A stretch of DNA of 64,000 nucleotides from Ignelater luminosus (Eukaryota; Arthropoda; Insecta; Coleoptera; Elateridae). This document shows, piece by piece, positions 22,875-33,254 of the stretch (the stretch's first letter is position 1; every line of letters begins with the position of its first letter). The notes beneath the pieces were generated by a model that had not been told where the DNA came from, did not search any database, and worked only from the letters and a program-made list of their open reading frames with translations. The position numbers were made by a program, and so were the translations under genes. The stretch is from assembly GCA_011009095.1 (NCBI GenBank), contig VTPC01090557.1:124001-188000 (forward strand), read 5' to 3'.

Positions 22875-24179
22875 AAGGGTTTTCCAATAAGAGGTGTTAT
22901 TTTGAATAGCCCGCTAGTTCGGTAGATGTCACTTTTGAAGCTATCATTTTTTGACATTTGACAAGTAGAAACTACGCCATTAATAAATATGGAACGATAC
23001 ACGCTTCAACAACGCATTGAAATTATTAAAATTCACTATAAAAATGGTGAAAATTTGGCAGAGACGGTTCGTAAAACTCGAACATTTTTGGGTCACCGTG
23101 AAGCACCTTGTCGGACCGCAATACAGAAATTGGTGAAAACATTCGAGCTCTTGGGACAAGTTAGTGATGTGAAGAATAAAACCCGTGCACGTCGCTCAAG
23201 AACAGCCGAGAATATTGCCGTTGTAGCCGAAAGTGTTAAAGAAAACCCAGGTTTGTCCATTCCTCGTCGTTCTTTGGAATTAGCCATTCCACAAACGTCA
23301 TTACACCGTATTTTGCATAAAGATTTGGGTCTTAAGGCTTATAAAGTCCAGTTAACACAAGAACTCAAGCCGGCCGATCATCAACAACGTCGTGTCTTTG
23401 CTGATTGGGTCGTTGAAATGCATGAAAATGATCCAGAATTCCATCGAAAAATCATCTTGAGTGATGAGGCCCATTTCCACCTCGGTGGCTTCGTCAACAA
23501 GCAAAATTGTCGGATCTGGGGCTCAGAAAATCCAAGAGTTATTGTTGAAAAGTCTCTCTATCCTCAACGTGTGACTGTTTGGTGCGGTTTATGGTCCGGC
23601 GGAGTCATTGGACCTTACTTTTTCGAAAATGAGGCTGGAGCAACAGTTACGGTGACTGGATTGCGCTATCGAGAGATGATTAACGATTTTTTATGGCCGG
23701 AATTGGATGGTATTGATCTGGACAACGTTTACTTTCAACAAGACGGCGCTACGTGCCACACAAGCAACGAAACCATTGATCTTTTACGGAAAAAGTTTCC
23801 GGACCGTGTTATCTCTCGAAGAGGTGATCACAATTGGCCACCGAGATCTTGTGATTTAACACCTTGCGACTTCTTTCTTTGGGGCCACGTGAAAGAGAAG
23901 GTCTACGCCAACAGCCCAGCGTCGATTCAAGACCTCAAAGATGGAATTCGTGAGGCTATCGAGGACATAGGGCAGCCACTTTGCGATTTGGTTATGGAAG
24001 ATTTCATGAAAAGGATATTGTCCTGTAAGCGTGGTCGTGGTGGTCATTTGCCTGATGTTATTTTCCACTATTAACGGCATACCTTCATCTTTATAATGAA
24101 ATAAACATCCGATCATTTATATTAAAAAATGGCACTTTTCTTTGAATATCAAAATAACACCTCTTATTGGAAAACCCTT
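22875..24179 (+). mobile_element. Intact 1305-bp Tc1/mariner element (family F, copy 1)
   Basis: The element is bounded by perfect 31-bp terminal inverted repeats that begin AAGGGTTTTCCAATAAGAGG, flanked by TA at 22873-22874 and 24180-24181. It holds one uninterrupted 361-codon transposase gene. A second copy of the same length lies inverted at 56138-57442 with only about four visible base differences. Perfect ends, open gene and near identity between copies indicate recent transposition. Confidence 0.97.
22989..24074 (+). CDS. Mariner-family transposase, intact
   Basis: The 361-residue protein has two N-terminal helix-turn-helix regions (about 5-55 and 75-115) that would bind the terminal repeats. 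A DDD catalytic core follows: D159 in ILSDEAHFHLGG, D252 in YFQQDGATCHTS and D289 in PPRSCDLTPCDFFLWGH. Thirty-six residues separate the second and third aspartates, so it is not the classic DD34D mariner but a relative with the WPPRSCDLTPxDFFLWG signature frequent in arthropod genomes. The ATG at 22989 is 115 bp from the left end, and the stop lies about 105 bp from the right end, typical spacing. It differs from the copy at 56243-57328 at residues 51 (T/K) and 338 (D/N). All catalytic residues are present, so it may be functional. Confidence 0.95.
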   Translation: MERYTLQQRIEIIKIHYKNGENLAETVRKTRTFLGHREAPCRTAIQKLVKTFELLGQVSDVKNKTRARRSRTAENIAVVAESVKENPGLSIPRRSLELAIPQTSLHRILHKDLGLKAYKVQLTQELKPADHQQRRVFADWVVEMHENDPEFHRKIILSDEAHFHLGGFVNKQNCRIWGSENPRVIVEKSLYPQRVTVWCGLWSGGVIGPYFFENEAGATVTVTGLRYREMINDFLWPELDGIDLDNVYFQQDGATCHTSNETIDLLRKKFPDRVISRRGDHNWPPRSCDLTPCDFFLWGHVKEKVYANSPASIQDLKDGIREAIEDIGQPLCDLVMEDFMKRILSCKRGRGGHLPDVIFHY

Positions 24180-24319
24180 TATTATCTCTGTGAAACTATT
24201 TTAAAATAGCTAGAAATCTGTCTATCGTGTATGTGTAATATCAAAACGAATACACATAAAAAATAGCTATTAGATAAAAATTTTATTCAATATTAGTGAA
24301 ATGAGAAAAAAGTTAGTTT

Positions 24320-24790
24320 AAGGTTTATACTGTAATATTTTACAAAATAAGCTACAATTACTAACGATCACAAACAATAAAAGTCAAAAAGAATTGCATT
24401 AACATGTTATATACTTCACTTAAGTATTTTACAAAGTAACCTAGCGTTACTATAGACTAAAAGTGAAAAAAAGTTGATACAATTAATATTTTGTAAAGTA
24501 ACCTCATGTTGGAAATGATTAAATATAAAAGAAAGTTGAATAAACATAATATAATATATTCAATTAATGTTTTGCAAAGTAACCTAATATTACAAAGGAT
24601 CAAAAATGAAGATAAAGCTGCATAAACATAATTAATATATACAACGAATGTTTTGTAAAGTAACCTAATATTATGAAAGAATAAAAGTGAAAATAAGATT
24701 GAATAAACAATAAAAATATATACAATTAATGTTTTGAAAAGTAGCCTCATGTTGGAAACGATTAAAAATTAAAAAAAGTCCAATAAACTT
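24320..24790. repeat. Tandem array of ~81-bp AT-rich units
   Basis: The anchor TTTTGTAAAGTAACCTAAT recurs near 24335, 24425, 24487, 24568, 24649 and 24730. The last intervals are 81 bp; one early unit is shortened to about 62 bp. Each unit has an AAAGTGAAAATAAGATTGAATAAAC-like second half. Because 81 is a multiple of three, the minus strand shows a spurious 97-codon hydrophobic frame with a 27-residue period. Confidence 0.85.
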
Positions 24791-24823
24791 ATATACAACT
24801 TAAGACCATATTACACTTTAAAA

Positions 24824-25765
24824 CTAATACTTAGTCCAAAACCCATTATTCGCTATGACATCCTCTAGACGTCTCGGCATTGATGCTACCAGGTTTTCGC
24901 ATGTGTTTTGTCCCCTGAACCTTTCCCATACCGTTTGGGCATGTAGATATAGTTGTTCTCTGGTACGGACGTGGTGACCTTCGTCAACATCATTCCATTC
25001 ACGTACAACAGCAGCCCACAAATTCTCGATTGGATTCAGATCTGGTGATTTTGGAGACCAATCGATTACCTCGATCCAAGGCCTCTCTCTAAACCATTCT
25101 GAAACCATTCGAGCCTTGTGAACTGCACTATTTTCGTGCACGAATGTAAACTGATGAAGTCCAGGGTACATCGCTTCAACGCTGGGTAGCAGAACGTCCT
25201 GTAGGATGTTGACGTATTCGGCAGCTGTCATCCGTGGACTAGTACGGACTAATTCCCCAGGTCCAGCAGAAGACATCCACCCCCACATACTCATTGTAAT
25301 CCGCCCACTGTGTCGTAGTCTGGAGACATTTTGTGGTTGGTGACGGGTATTGTCCAGGCGCCAGAGTGGTTGGCAGGTCCCCATGCCGGTTTTAAAAATT
25401 TTCTCATCAGAGAAGATCACCAAACCCCAGTCTCTGTTTAAGTTTTCTTGGGCAAAAGCTAACCTTCTCTGGGCGTGCTCGTTGGTCAGGTCGATCTTCT
25501 TAGCAGGTCGACGATGATGAAGACCAACCTGATGAAGGGAACGCATCACAGTTCGAGAACTGCAGGGCAGTTCAAGAGCATCCCTCGCGCTTCGTGAAGA
25601 ACCAAACAGCTCAGCTGTTTGTAATTTAGCAAATCAACCGTTTGTTCGGCGGATAATATTTTTTTCCTGCCACATCTGCCCACACTATGGCTTCTTAGAG
25701 GACCCTGCGCTTCTTCATTGTACCGATGGATCCAATTATATACTTGACCTCGCTATAATGATATT
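24824..25765 (-). pseudogene. Tc1-like transposase, C-terminal two thirds open, N-terminus broken
   Basis: The open part, 25549-24824 (241 residues), has SDEKIFKTG with the first catalytic aspartate, FVHENSAVHKARMV, and SPDLNPIENLWAAV with the final glutamate. It ends GFWTKY. The second catalytic position, normally QDN, reads HEN, so the acid is Glu instead of Asp. Thirty-five residues separate it from the last glutamate. Upstream to about 25765 the protein continues (FAKLQTAELFGSSRSARDAL) but with two stops. Termini were not resolved. It is almost certainly inactive. Confidence 0.85.
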
Positions 25766-26760
25766 AACGTTAAATGTAATGTGATCTGACTGCTTTCCCA
25801 AGTTAAAGTTAGTGTAATCATTAACTCTTGAGAACTAAGTAAACAAATCATCTTAAAGAATCTTGAATATAAAAAGAGTTAAAATAAAATTAATGGAAAT
25901 AAAACACTCAAGAAATGCTAGCAAATATTCAGGAATAAAACAATGAAACATCAGTTTCCTACAAAAAAGCATCACTAGCTAAAAATTACTAGGTACTTTT
26001 GATACTAGGTTTTAATTAATTAAGTATAATGAAACGACTTGTTATAGTTGTAATTTCAAATATTCGACAACTAAGCAGTTAAGAAAAAATATTATTAGGT
26101 AGCATTTTATGACAACACTCTTACAAAAGTTTACGAAGTAAAACTAGAGAAGACAAAATATAGTCATTTCAACGCGACTATATTTTGTCTTCTCTAAAAC
26201 GCCCTCGTTTGCGCAATTTCCATGTTCGTGCTAGAATAATGTGTGTATCCCACTTATTGCGTAAATTCCTATTAGGTTAGATTGCATGACAGAACACCTA
26301 CAAACGCAATGTTGTCAGTATTATAAAAAATGGAATTAACATCTTTAGTAATTTTTATGTCTCCAGTTCTATTTGCAAGACATCCTAACTGTTTAAATAT
26401 CCTATTTCAAATGGACAATATTCTGTCCAGTGACAGTGATTTAGTTTGAGGTTATTCAAGCTATACAACGAAATAACAATTAAAATAAATCGAACAAAAA
26501 AAATTAGGTTGTGAATGCATAATACGTCCAATTTATCTCGCTACATGTAAAGCTTGTTTGATAAAAAAAAACTTCAGATAGATTATGGAATTTTTAGCAA
26601 AGCATTGCTTAGTGTATTTGATTTTTAAATTTTTTTTTTAAATAATTGAAAATCAAAGTTGTACGAGGCGAGATGTCATCTCCGGTAATGTAAGGTTAAA
26701 TAATTACTAAATATAAAGAAATTCTTGTCAAAGTGACAAGCAATATCAAATATAATATTC
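25766..26760. other. Intergenic, no gene recognised
   Basis: Apart from the hairpin at 26146-26195 and a loose direct repeat (26092-26135 and 26270-26311, both starting TATTAGGT and containing CATGACA/TATGACA), nothing is seen. Confidence 0.35.
26146..26195. repeat. Perfect hairpin, 20-bp arms with 10-bp loop
   Basis: AGAGAAGACAAAATATAGTC is followed after ATTTCAACGC by its exact inverse complement. It may be a collapsed pair of terminal repeats or a small hairpin RNA, and no coding context helps to decide. Confidence 0.9.
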
Positions 26761-26776
26761 GTCAATTTGCCCTCTG

Positions 26777-26802
26777 TGTATCTATCTATCTATCTGTCTA
26801 TT
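26777..26802. repeat. Short (CTAT)n microsatellite
   Basis: About five CTAT/CTGT units, with the sequence TATCTATCTATCTATCTGTCTA. Confidence 0.85.
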
Positions 26803-27175
26803 CGGAAACTCGAGCGTAACCATGGGGATGCGTAATCATGGATATTATTATTTAAATTTACTCAAAAATTAGATTGCCGCGTGTGAACTGCACCCGTAAA
26901 CAAAGCTAACACGATTTTTCAACAAATTTGAAACTCAGTCACTTTTCTATTGAAAAACAGTGGGTTTAAATTAAATTTAATATAATCAGTAATAATATGA
27001 GGTAGTTGCAGTGGAATTACATACGCGTGCCTGTAAAAGCATTTTCGTACTGCACCGGACCGATTTTGTATTGCATCGGACGGTGTCTAATTGTCTTTTA
27101 ATTAGTTCACCGACACAAAAGTATCGGGCTTCAACTATTAAGTATAAACATGATTGTCGTTTGTACATATTTACA

Positions 27176-27640
27176 CAGTGGCGTACCTAGAGGTGGGGGA
27201 AGGGGCAGTCCGCCCCGGGCCTCATCTGGTATTCTAATATTCTTTGAATTTTTTGTTTTTCGTAGCTACACCTTTTAAAAATTGGAAACTATATTCCGTT
27301 CATGATGTGTCTGGGTCGTATATGGCCGTGATAGAATGACAGTTTGAGTATTATAAACCGGGTTATTTATCTATTAACTCGGCTTGTAAAAACTTATTGA
27401 CGCTTAATGTACTTTTTTTTATAAATCTGTAAATCGATTACGCTAAAATGTTTGAAAGTTTTTATAATTTGAAGTTTTGTGTTTTTATTTATAAATTTAT
27501 AATCACTTTTATTAATTGACATTAATAGATGTAAAATATACTTGATGTCTTTTTAATAAAGCAAAACTAATCAGTACTAAATGTTTATGCAAGATTTCTG
27601 ATTGTGCAACGACACCAAATACAGCCACAGGTACGGAGTA
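27176..27640. other. Possible hAT-type terminus at left, otherwise unassigned
   Basis: CAGTGGCGTACCTAGAGG at 27177, followed by a GGGGGAAGGGGCAGTCCGCCCCGGGCC stretch-like GC-rich tract, resembles termini of insect hAT-type repeats (CAGTGGCGTACC). No inverted partner is found downstream before 27640, so it would be a fragment. Confidence 0.35.
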
Positions 27641-27642
27641 TA

Positions 27643-28613
27643 CAGTGTCCAAGATAAGGATGCACAGCATGGGGATCGTGGAAACGGTAAGAGATACAGG
27701 ATCGGTTAAATAGGATGAAAGTTGCCTATTTACAGGACCTTTTTGTTGGCGTTTGCAAAATCTAGATATTTTGGATAGTTTCAGAGATATTTAAAAAAAA
27801 GTAGATTTCTCGATTTTCGTTTTTATTTTTTCTTTCCTTTATTTGAAGAGACATCGGGAAACTAAAACCACTTTTCCATTGCCACTTTTTGTTCTCTATT
27901 AAAATACACTAACAAAATTCCTGTACATCATCAACCTCATTTTTTTAAATAGGCGAAAAAACAATTGAAAATTGTTTTGAATAGCTCTTGTTGTCCTAAT
28001 TTTACTGTTGTAAACATGATAGGGTTATTTTGGTTTTGATTTTTTTGTGTTGAACGCTGCTGTGACCAACTGTAATAATTGCTGTTCAACTTCAAAATTT
28101 TGGTTGAGCACATGATTCATGATATAACCCCAGAGGAAAGAAATCTAACGGTGTTAGATCAGGTGATCGTGCAGGCCAGGGTACTGCAGAATGCATTAAT
28201 TTATAGCATAAGAAATCAAAATAACCCTATCACGTTTACATCATTAGAATCGTGACACCAAAAAAATTTTCAATTATTTTTTGCCTATTTAAAAAAATGA
28301 GGTTGATGATGGTTACTCGAAACCGAAACGTTGTTCAGGAATTTTGTTAGCGTATTTTAATAGAGAACAAAAAGTGGCAATGAAAAAGTGGTTTTAGTCT
28401 TCCGATATCTCTTCAAATAAATAAAAGATAATAACTGAAATTGAGAAACCTACTTTTTCTTAAATATCTCTGAGACTATCCAAGATATCTAGATTTTGCA
28501 AACGTTAGCAAAAAGGTCCTATAAATAGCCATCTTTCATCCCATTTAACCGATCTTGTATTTCTTACCGTTTCCAAGATCCCCATGCTGTGCATCCTTAT
28601 CTTGGACACACTG
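27643..28613 (-). mobile_element. Foldback mariner relative with ~400-bp inverted arms
   Basis: It starts CAGTGTCCAAGATAAGGATG and ends with the inverse ...CTTGGACACACTG, each next to TA. The arms 27643-28010 and 28200-28613 are inverted copies at roughly 85-90 percent identity by eye. The short centre (28045-28190) is transposase remnant on the minus strand, with the order WPARS-like, then LDFFLWGYIMNHV-like in two frames. It looks like an internally deleted mariner whose long terminal repeats now form most of its length. Confidence 0.88.
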
Positions 28614-28617
28614 TATA

Positions 28618-29535
28618 CAGTGAGAGGCTAAATTATGAAACGAAGTAAATAAAACCGTAATAATTTGTTTTTTATAAAAACGCCGAAACCCGTCGATTTT
28701 ATTTGGTTTTTTGCCCTTTTTCGCATGCATCCAATTTTGTACAGGGTGATTCTAAAAAGTTGCAAGAGAAAAAATTATCTTTTTTTTAAATGAAACACCC
28801 TGTATATTTCTACAGATTTGGATAAAACCTTGTCTTACAAGTACAGTAATGTAGATATTAATGGGTCTATCTTTAATAATAACAGAGATATAGTCAAGAG
28901 TGCTCAATAAACAGAAGGCAAGGAAATAAGTTTAATACATTAAGAACAAATGAATAAATTAAATTAAATAGTATTCAACAAACAAAATTATAATAATTCA
29001 TTTAAATCAAATGTTGGAAATGACATCCATCAGCCTCTAGGCAATAAGCAAACCTATGAACACATTCTTTTTGTACATTGCAAATGACCTCTGGACCAAT
29101 TCTACTCATTTCTTCACTTATTCGATTTCTTAACTCCTCTAAATTCTGCGGTCTGGTTACGTAGACTTTTTATTTCAAATAATACTATTTAATTTAATTT
29201 ATTCGTTTGTTCTTAATGTATTAAACTTATTTCCTTGCCTTCTGTTTATTGAGCACTCTTGACTATATCTCTGTTATTATTAAAGATAGACCCATCAATA
29301 TCTACATTACTGTATTTGTGAGACAAGGTTTTATCCAAATCTGTAGAAATATACAGGGTGTTCCATTAAAAAAAATAATTTTTTTTCGTGCAGCTTTTTA
29401 GAATCACCCTGTACAAAATCGGACGCACGCAAAAAACGGCAAAAAACCAAATAAAATCGACGTGTCTCGGCGTTTTTATAAAAAAAAAATTATTACGGTT
29501 TTATTTACTTCGTTCTATAATTTAGCCGCTCACTG
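28618..29535 (-). mobile_element. Second foldback mariner relative, inserted directly beside the first
   Basis: Ends are CAGTGAGAGGCTAAATTAT and the inverse ...ATAATTTAGCCGCTCACTG, flanked by TA. Arms run 28618-28975 and 29170-29535. A second pair of terminus-like sequences, CAGGGTGATTCTAAAAAG at 28742 and its inverse ending near 29411, lies inside the arms and is also preceded and followed by TA. The centre, 29165-28990 on the minus strand, encodes a transposase C-terminus (RPQNLEELRNRISEEMSRI, then CLEADGCHFQHLI). Confidence 0.85.
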
Positions 29536-31034
29536 TATTTTGTAATCACAAAGATATCCATGATATGCGAAGTGTGTTGCCTACCTACTTGTGGCGCCTT
29601 CATGCTTTAAAAAATCCATTAAAATCGAAAGATACGTTATTTAAAAAACACAATATACTGTAGCGTGTTGCGTTGCCTATTATTAGGCGGCTTGCATCCC
29701 TCCCGAAAATTGTAAAATATTACGAGTATGACTAGTAACGCATCGGAGCAGAATGGTTAGTATAAGTGCTAGGCGGTAGCAGTCGCTCAGTGTTAGATAT
29801 ATCAAATGCTATGCGCTAAAATTGCCTAGCAATTGGGTGTTTTAGTTAGGTTGGCAATTAAGTTAAGTTGGTTATAAGAAATAATAAGAACGATGATGAA
29901 CGTTTTTGTGCGTAGTAAAGAAAAGGGTTAAGTTGTTGTAAGCAGTTGTAAGAAAATGTGTTGAAATAAAATAAATAGAAGAAAAAATCTTGTTTTACTT
30001 GTAAAACAGTGTAGTAAAAGTCGTTGTAATAAAGCGATATAAATTCAGTAAATAGAAATAAATTATTCTGTAATAGATTTAGTGAAAATAAATATTAGAA
30101 CGTTACAGGCGTGAAATTAATAATTTCTAAATAATTTGTGAGATCGCGAATGCCTACAGCGAGATCAGAAACAGCAAAAATTGAGCAGCAGTTATACTGA
30201 ACAAGTTCTAAAATAAATGAACAAGACAGGACAGAAATGAAAAGAGAAATTGCTGAAATAGAAAGTGAAATAAAATAAATTAAAGGTGCGAAAGAGGAAA
30301 TTCAAGCTGTGAAAAAAGAAGTTAGAGTCATGAGAGAGGAAGTTAATGTACGACGAATTACAACAGCAGTTTGCTGCGTTGAGAATTGACGAAGGGGTAG
30401 AAGTCAAGTCTAGTCAAAGCACAAGCAAGGAAAGATCTGAAGATTCACACCTTGCATCTATTGTACAACCGTCCGCAAGTAATCTTTTGTAGTTATGGAA
30501 AGTACAGCCAGTTCAAGAATGCATGTTAAACCTCTCATTTTTTATGGAAAGACATCCTGGCTCCCCGATGTAAAACCATTCAAAGCTGCTGCTGCGGCTA
30601 ATGAATGCGCAGGAGGACAGAATACAGAAACCTGGAAAGAGTTGACAAGAATTCGAAGCGGAAATAGCACTTTTAATTAGACTGGCGTATCCAAAAAGCA
30701 ACTGTTTTGAGACTTGCACATCACGTCAAATTAGAAAGCGGCTTTGAGTATGCGCTAGAATCTGAAGCGGTGAAGAGAACCTCACACCGTCATGTTCGCG
30801 TTTGGAACGTCGAGTCAGAAAACAAAAATGAAAAGATTGATGAATTATTCCAAATAATAGAAGAAAGATTGACAAAAAGCGAAAAGCCACTGTGCTGGAG
30901 ATATGGCAAACAAACACCTTAAAAGAAATTGCTCCAAGAGTAGCTTAAGCAGAAAAGCTTAGATCCAGGCAACCTAAAAAGAGTCGATGAGAAGAAGCAA
31001 ACATTAACCTCTTTAAGTCACCATCCAAGCGGCT

Positions 31035-31217
31035 TTGTTACATCAACCAGACAGTCTCTACGTCGATGGCATTATTTTCAAAAAGACGTGGTCATTATTA
31101 ATAGACACGAGAGAAACGAAGATGATAATTCGTCCTGAGAGAGATCTACAGCCATCGAAGCTTAGACTGAAGACTGCAATGGGTGGGTGTGCTGTAGCTC
31201 TTGGAAAACTGACTTGA
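31035..31217 (+). pseudogene. Gypsy aspartic protease remnant
   Basis: The frame reads LYVDGIIFKKTWSLLIDTRE, then TKMIIRPE and LRLKTAMGGCAVALGKL. The family motif at the active site is L-(V/I)-D-T-G-A; here it reads LIDTRET, so the catalytic glycine and alanine are lost. LRTATGxxAxVxGK is the usual following motif. The piece lies between gag-like and reverse transcriptase remnants, as in other Ty3/gypsy elements. Confidence 0.6.
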
Positions 31218-31419
31218 TGAAGAAGTCTGGGTTCACCTTATATGAAGAAGCCTCTATCCACCGAGAAGATGACATGTTACCCAGCCAGGAAAAAATGGAT
31301 GTAAATTTCCGAACAGGTTGCATGAGTACTCTGGAACCAGACTATACAAACATTGGACGAGGTATCATGACTGGAAAAGAGGTAGTTAGTGCTAAGAAAC
31401 TGATTAATGATCATGAATT

Positions 31420-32360
31420 CATTATCCTTTGATTAATGAATTTGATAAACATTTAAAGAATCTTAAAGACTTATTTCTGACACTACGTTGTGTAAATCTA
31501 CAGCTCAATCCAAAGAAATGTAATCTGTTCCAATGGGGAAAGTTAAATATATCGCATAGCCTCTAAAACAAAATTGACAGAAAAAGGCAGAGACTTTCGA
31601 AGAGCCGATGGTTGCAAATAAGCTTTTAAGTCTTAGTAACCGCCACGGTTTTAAGTTTTACAAAAATGGACGGACGCTTTGTGTTAGACACCGACCCTCA
31701 CAGAAGCAGAATGAGCACAAGAGAGTCATCGATAACTAAGTCAACCTATCTACTACGTCACTCGAAGAGAGATATTTGCAGTCGTCAAGTCTATTGCACA
31801 TTTTCTATAAATAGATAAAATAAACCACGATGCCGATGGTTAGTTTAAGAATCCTGAAAGACAAGTCGCGAAGTGGATCGAGAGGCTGCAGGAATATGAT
31901 TTTGATATTGAGCATTGAGCAGGACTTAGTCATCGGAATGCTGACTTTTTATCTAGAAGAAGTACTTCTGTAATAGCAAACAGTGTTCATGATTAGAAGC
32001 TAAACATGTCGAACACCAACTACAAGACACCATGATTGTTGATGATCACTGAGAACTACAAGAACTCCAGAAGGACCAAGAAAATAAAGTAGCTCAATAT
32101 GCTCCGACTGTGAAAGCGTCCTAGGCCCAGTGGGACTCACTACAGGTTCAAAATGGTCTTCTGAAAAACAAAGAAGGGATTGAAATGAGAATGCAATCTC
32201 AAAGAACAGGGTTTCAGAGATATTGCGGCAGCTGCATGATGGTCCATCGGGATGACATCTGGGAGTGAAACAGACCTAGTCAAGATCCAGGAGAGATTCT
32301 ATTAGGTGAACTGCAAAGAAAATGTCAGGGAACGGTGCAGACAGTGAAGATTTGTGCAAC
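31420..32360 (+). pseudogene. Gypsy reverse transcriptase / RNase H / integrase zinc region, fragmented
   Basis: EFDKHLKNLKDLFLTLRCVN followed by LQLNPKKCNLFQWGKL is the well-conserved end of the gypsy reverse transcriptase palm/connection. It is followed by RFVLDTDPHRS-like RNase H sequence near 31675 and IEHxAGLSHRNADFLSR-like sequence near 31905-31950. The integrase zinc-binding part at 32250-32360 is legible as HLGVKxTxxKIQERFYW in mixed frames. The core integrase is not recognisable. Confidence 0.65.
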
Positions 32361-32659
32361 CGAAAATCAACCAATAATTTTATTACATATCCCTCAAAGA
32401 CGTCGAGTACAAAGCATAAATGACTTAATCTATCGTATCCGAAAATCACCAAGGGGAAAAATTGATGGTTGTGCATACCAATCGCTTGGCTTCATACACA
32501 AGGCTATTTAAATCGATGAAGAAGAGCAGGAAGCCGAAACGTCACGTCCAAACATTGTAGGATTCGAAGATCGAAATCCGTTGTTTCCAAACTTTATGGT
32601 ATTCTACCCAGAGGAAAGAAAAGCACGTTTTGGTGTCATTCATGAGCAACAGAAACATT

Positions 32660-33010
32660 TATTTGAAGTTTCTGGCTAACTGAGTCATCAAGAATTTGAA
32701 GATGTCTCGAGGCATTGTCATCGAATTTAAGTTTAGGTCTGGCAAAAGAAGTCTACCTACAACACTCTAAGGCCGTCAAAACCTGTTATTTACGAGATCA
32801 AAGGCGATTCCTGCATTATACCTGGTCACAGAATCTCGATTGTGTGTCAAGCAACAATACGAAGACGTGTGGAAGATCTAAAAACGCAACTTCAAGGTGT
32901 TAAGAAGCTAGTCATGCCAAGTGTCGAATGCGGGTTAGATCAGTTGGATTGGTGTACTATCAGCAGTGTGCTGTAAGTGATATTGAAATATTGGTCCGTA
33001 GTTTCAACCC
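32660..33010 (+). pseudogene. Macro domain remnant, OARD1/TARG1-like, within the gypsy element
   Basis: At 32699 the frame reads KMSRGIVIEFKFRSG, matching the macro-domain motif (M-G/S-x-G-I-A-x-x-F-K-x-x-F-G) that lines the ADP-ribose site. Farther on it reads LVTESRL and, after a frame change near 32897, KKLVMPSVECGLDQLDW. The corresponding motif in OARD1 proteins is M-P-R-I-G-C-G-L-D-x-L-x-W. Order and spacing (about 65 codons apart) agree with one macro domain. Macro domains of this group hydrolyse ADP-ribose esters. The copy is broken by at least two stops and a frameshift. It lies after the integrase region and before the polypurine tract. Confidence 0.72.
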
Positions 33011-33254
33011 GAAAGTGTTTTCGCAGATGTCTCAGAAGACTGTAGATTGCTTCTTCTTCTAAAACTCCAGATGTACGAAGCGATAGGCATGGAGGTGTTG
33101 CCATGTTCCAACGATAGGCAACGAAATCTAAAGGGTGTCACCTTTGGTGCAATCACCGTTTCTGTCGCGAGATACAACAGTCCTAAGAGGGAGGCAATGT
33201 AGCGTGCATGATAGAGGATTATAAAATCACACCAAAGTATGTTGGTGTTTTGTA

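Larger units (their letters stand above)
29659..33254 (+). mobile_element. Decayed Ty3/gypsy retrotransposon carrying a macro-domain remnant
   Basis: The start TGTAGCGTG at 29659 is repeated at 33199, where it follows a purine tract (AAGAGGGAGGCAA), as expected for a 5' LTR start and a polypurine tract with 3' LTR start. The 5' LTR may end near 30107 (GTTACA). Coding remnants follow in order: gag-like coiled coil (30180-30480), protease (about 31035-31215), reverse transcriptase tail (31438-31560), RNase H (31670-31900), integrase zinc-binding region (32250-32360), then a macro domain (32660-33010). Stops and frame changes are frequent. The 3' LTR is cut by a mariner at 33255 and its remainder was not found beyond 35143. 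Confidence 0.8.

Noticed and set aside
23093-23287. Antisense open frames within the intact mariner transposases (also 23856-24116, 56201-56461, 57030-57224)
   Set aside because: They are shadows of the real transposase gene on the opposite strand.
24457-24750. 97-codon hydrophobic open frame, possible membrane protein
   Set aside because: It is the translation of an 81-bp tandem repeat and has a 27-residue period. No gene context.
24320-24790. Regularly spaced repeats resembling a CRISPR array
   Set aside because: Whole units are repeated, including the supposed spacers, and the genome is eukaryotic.
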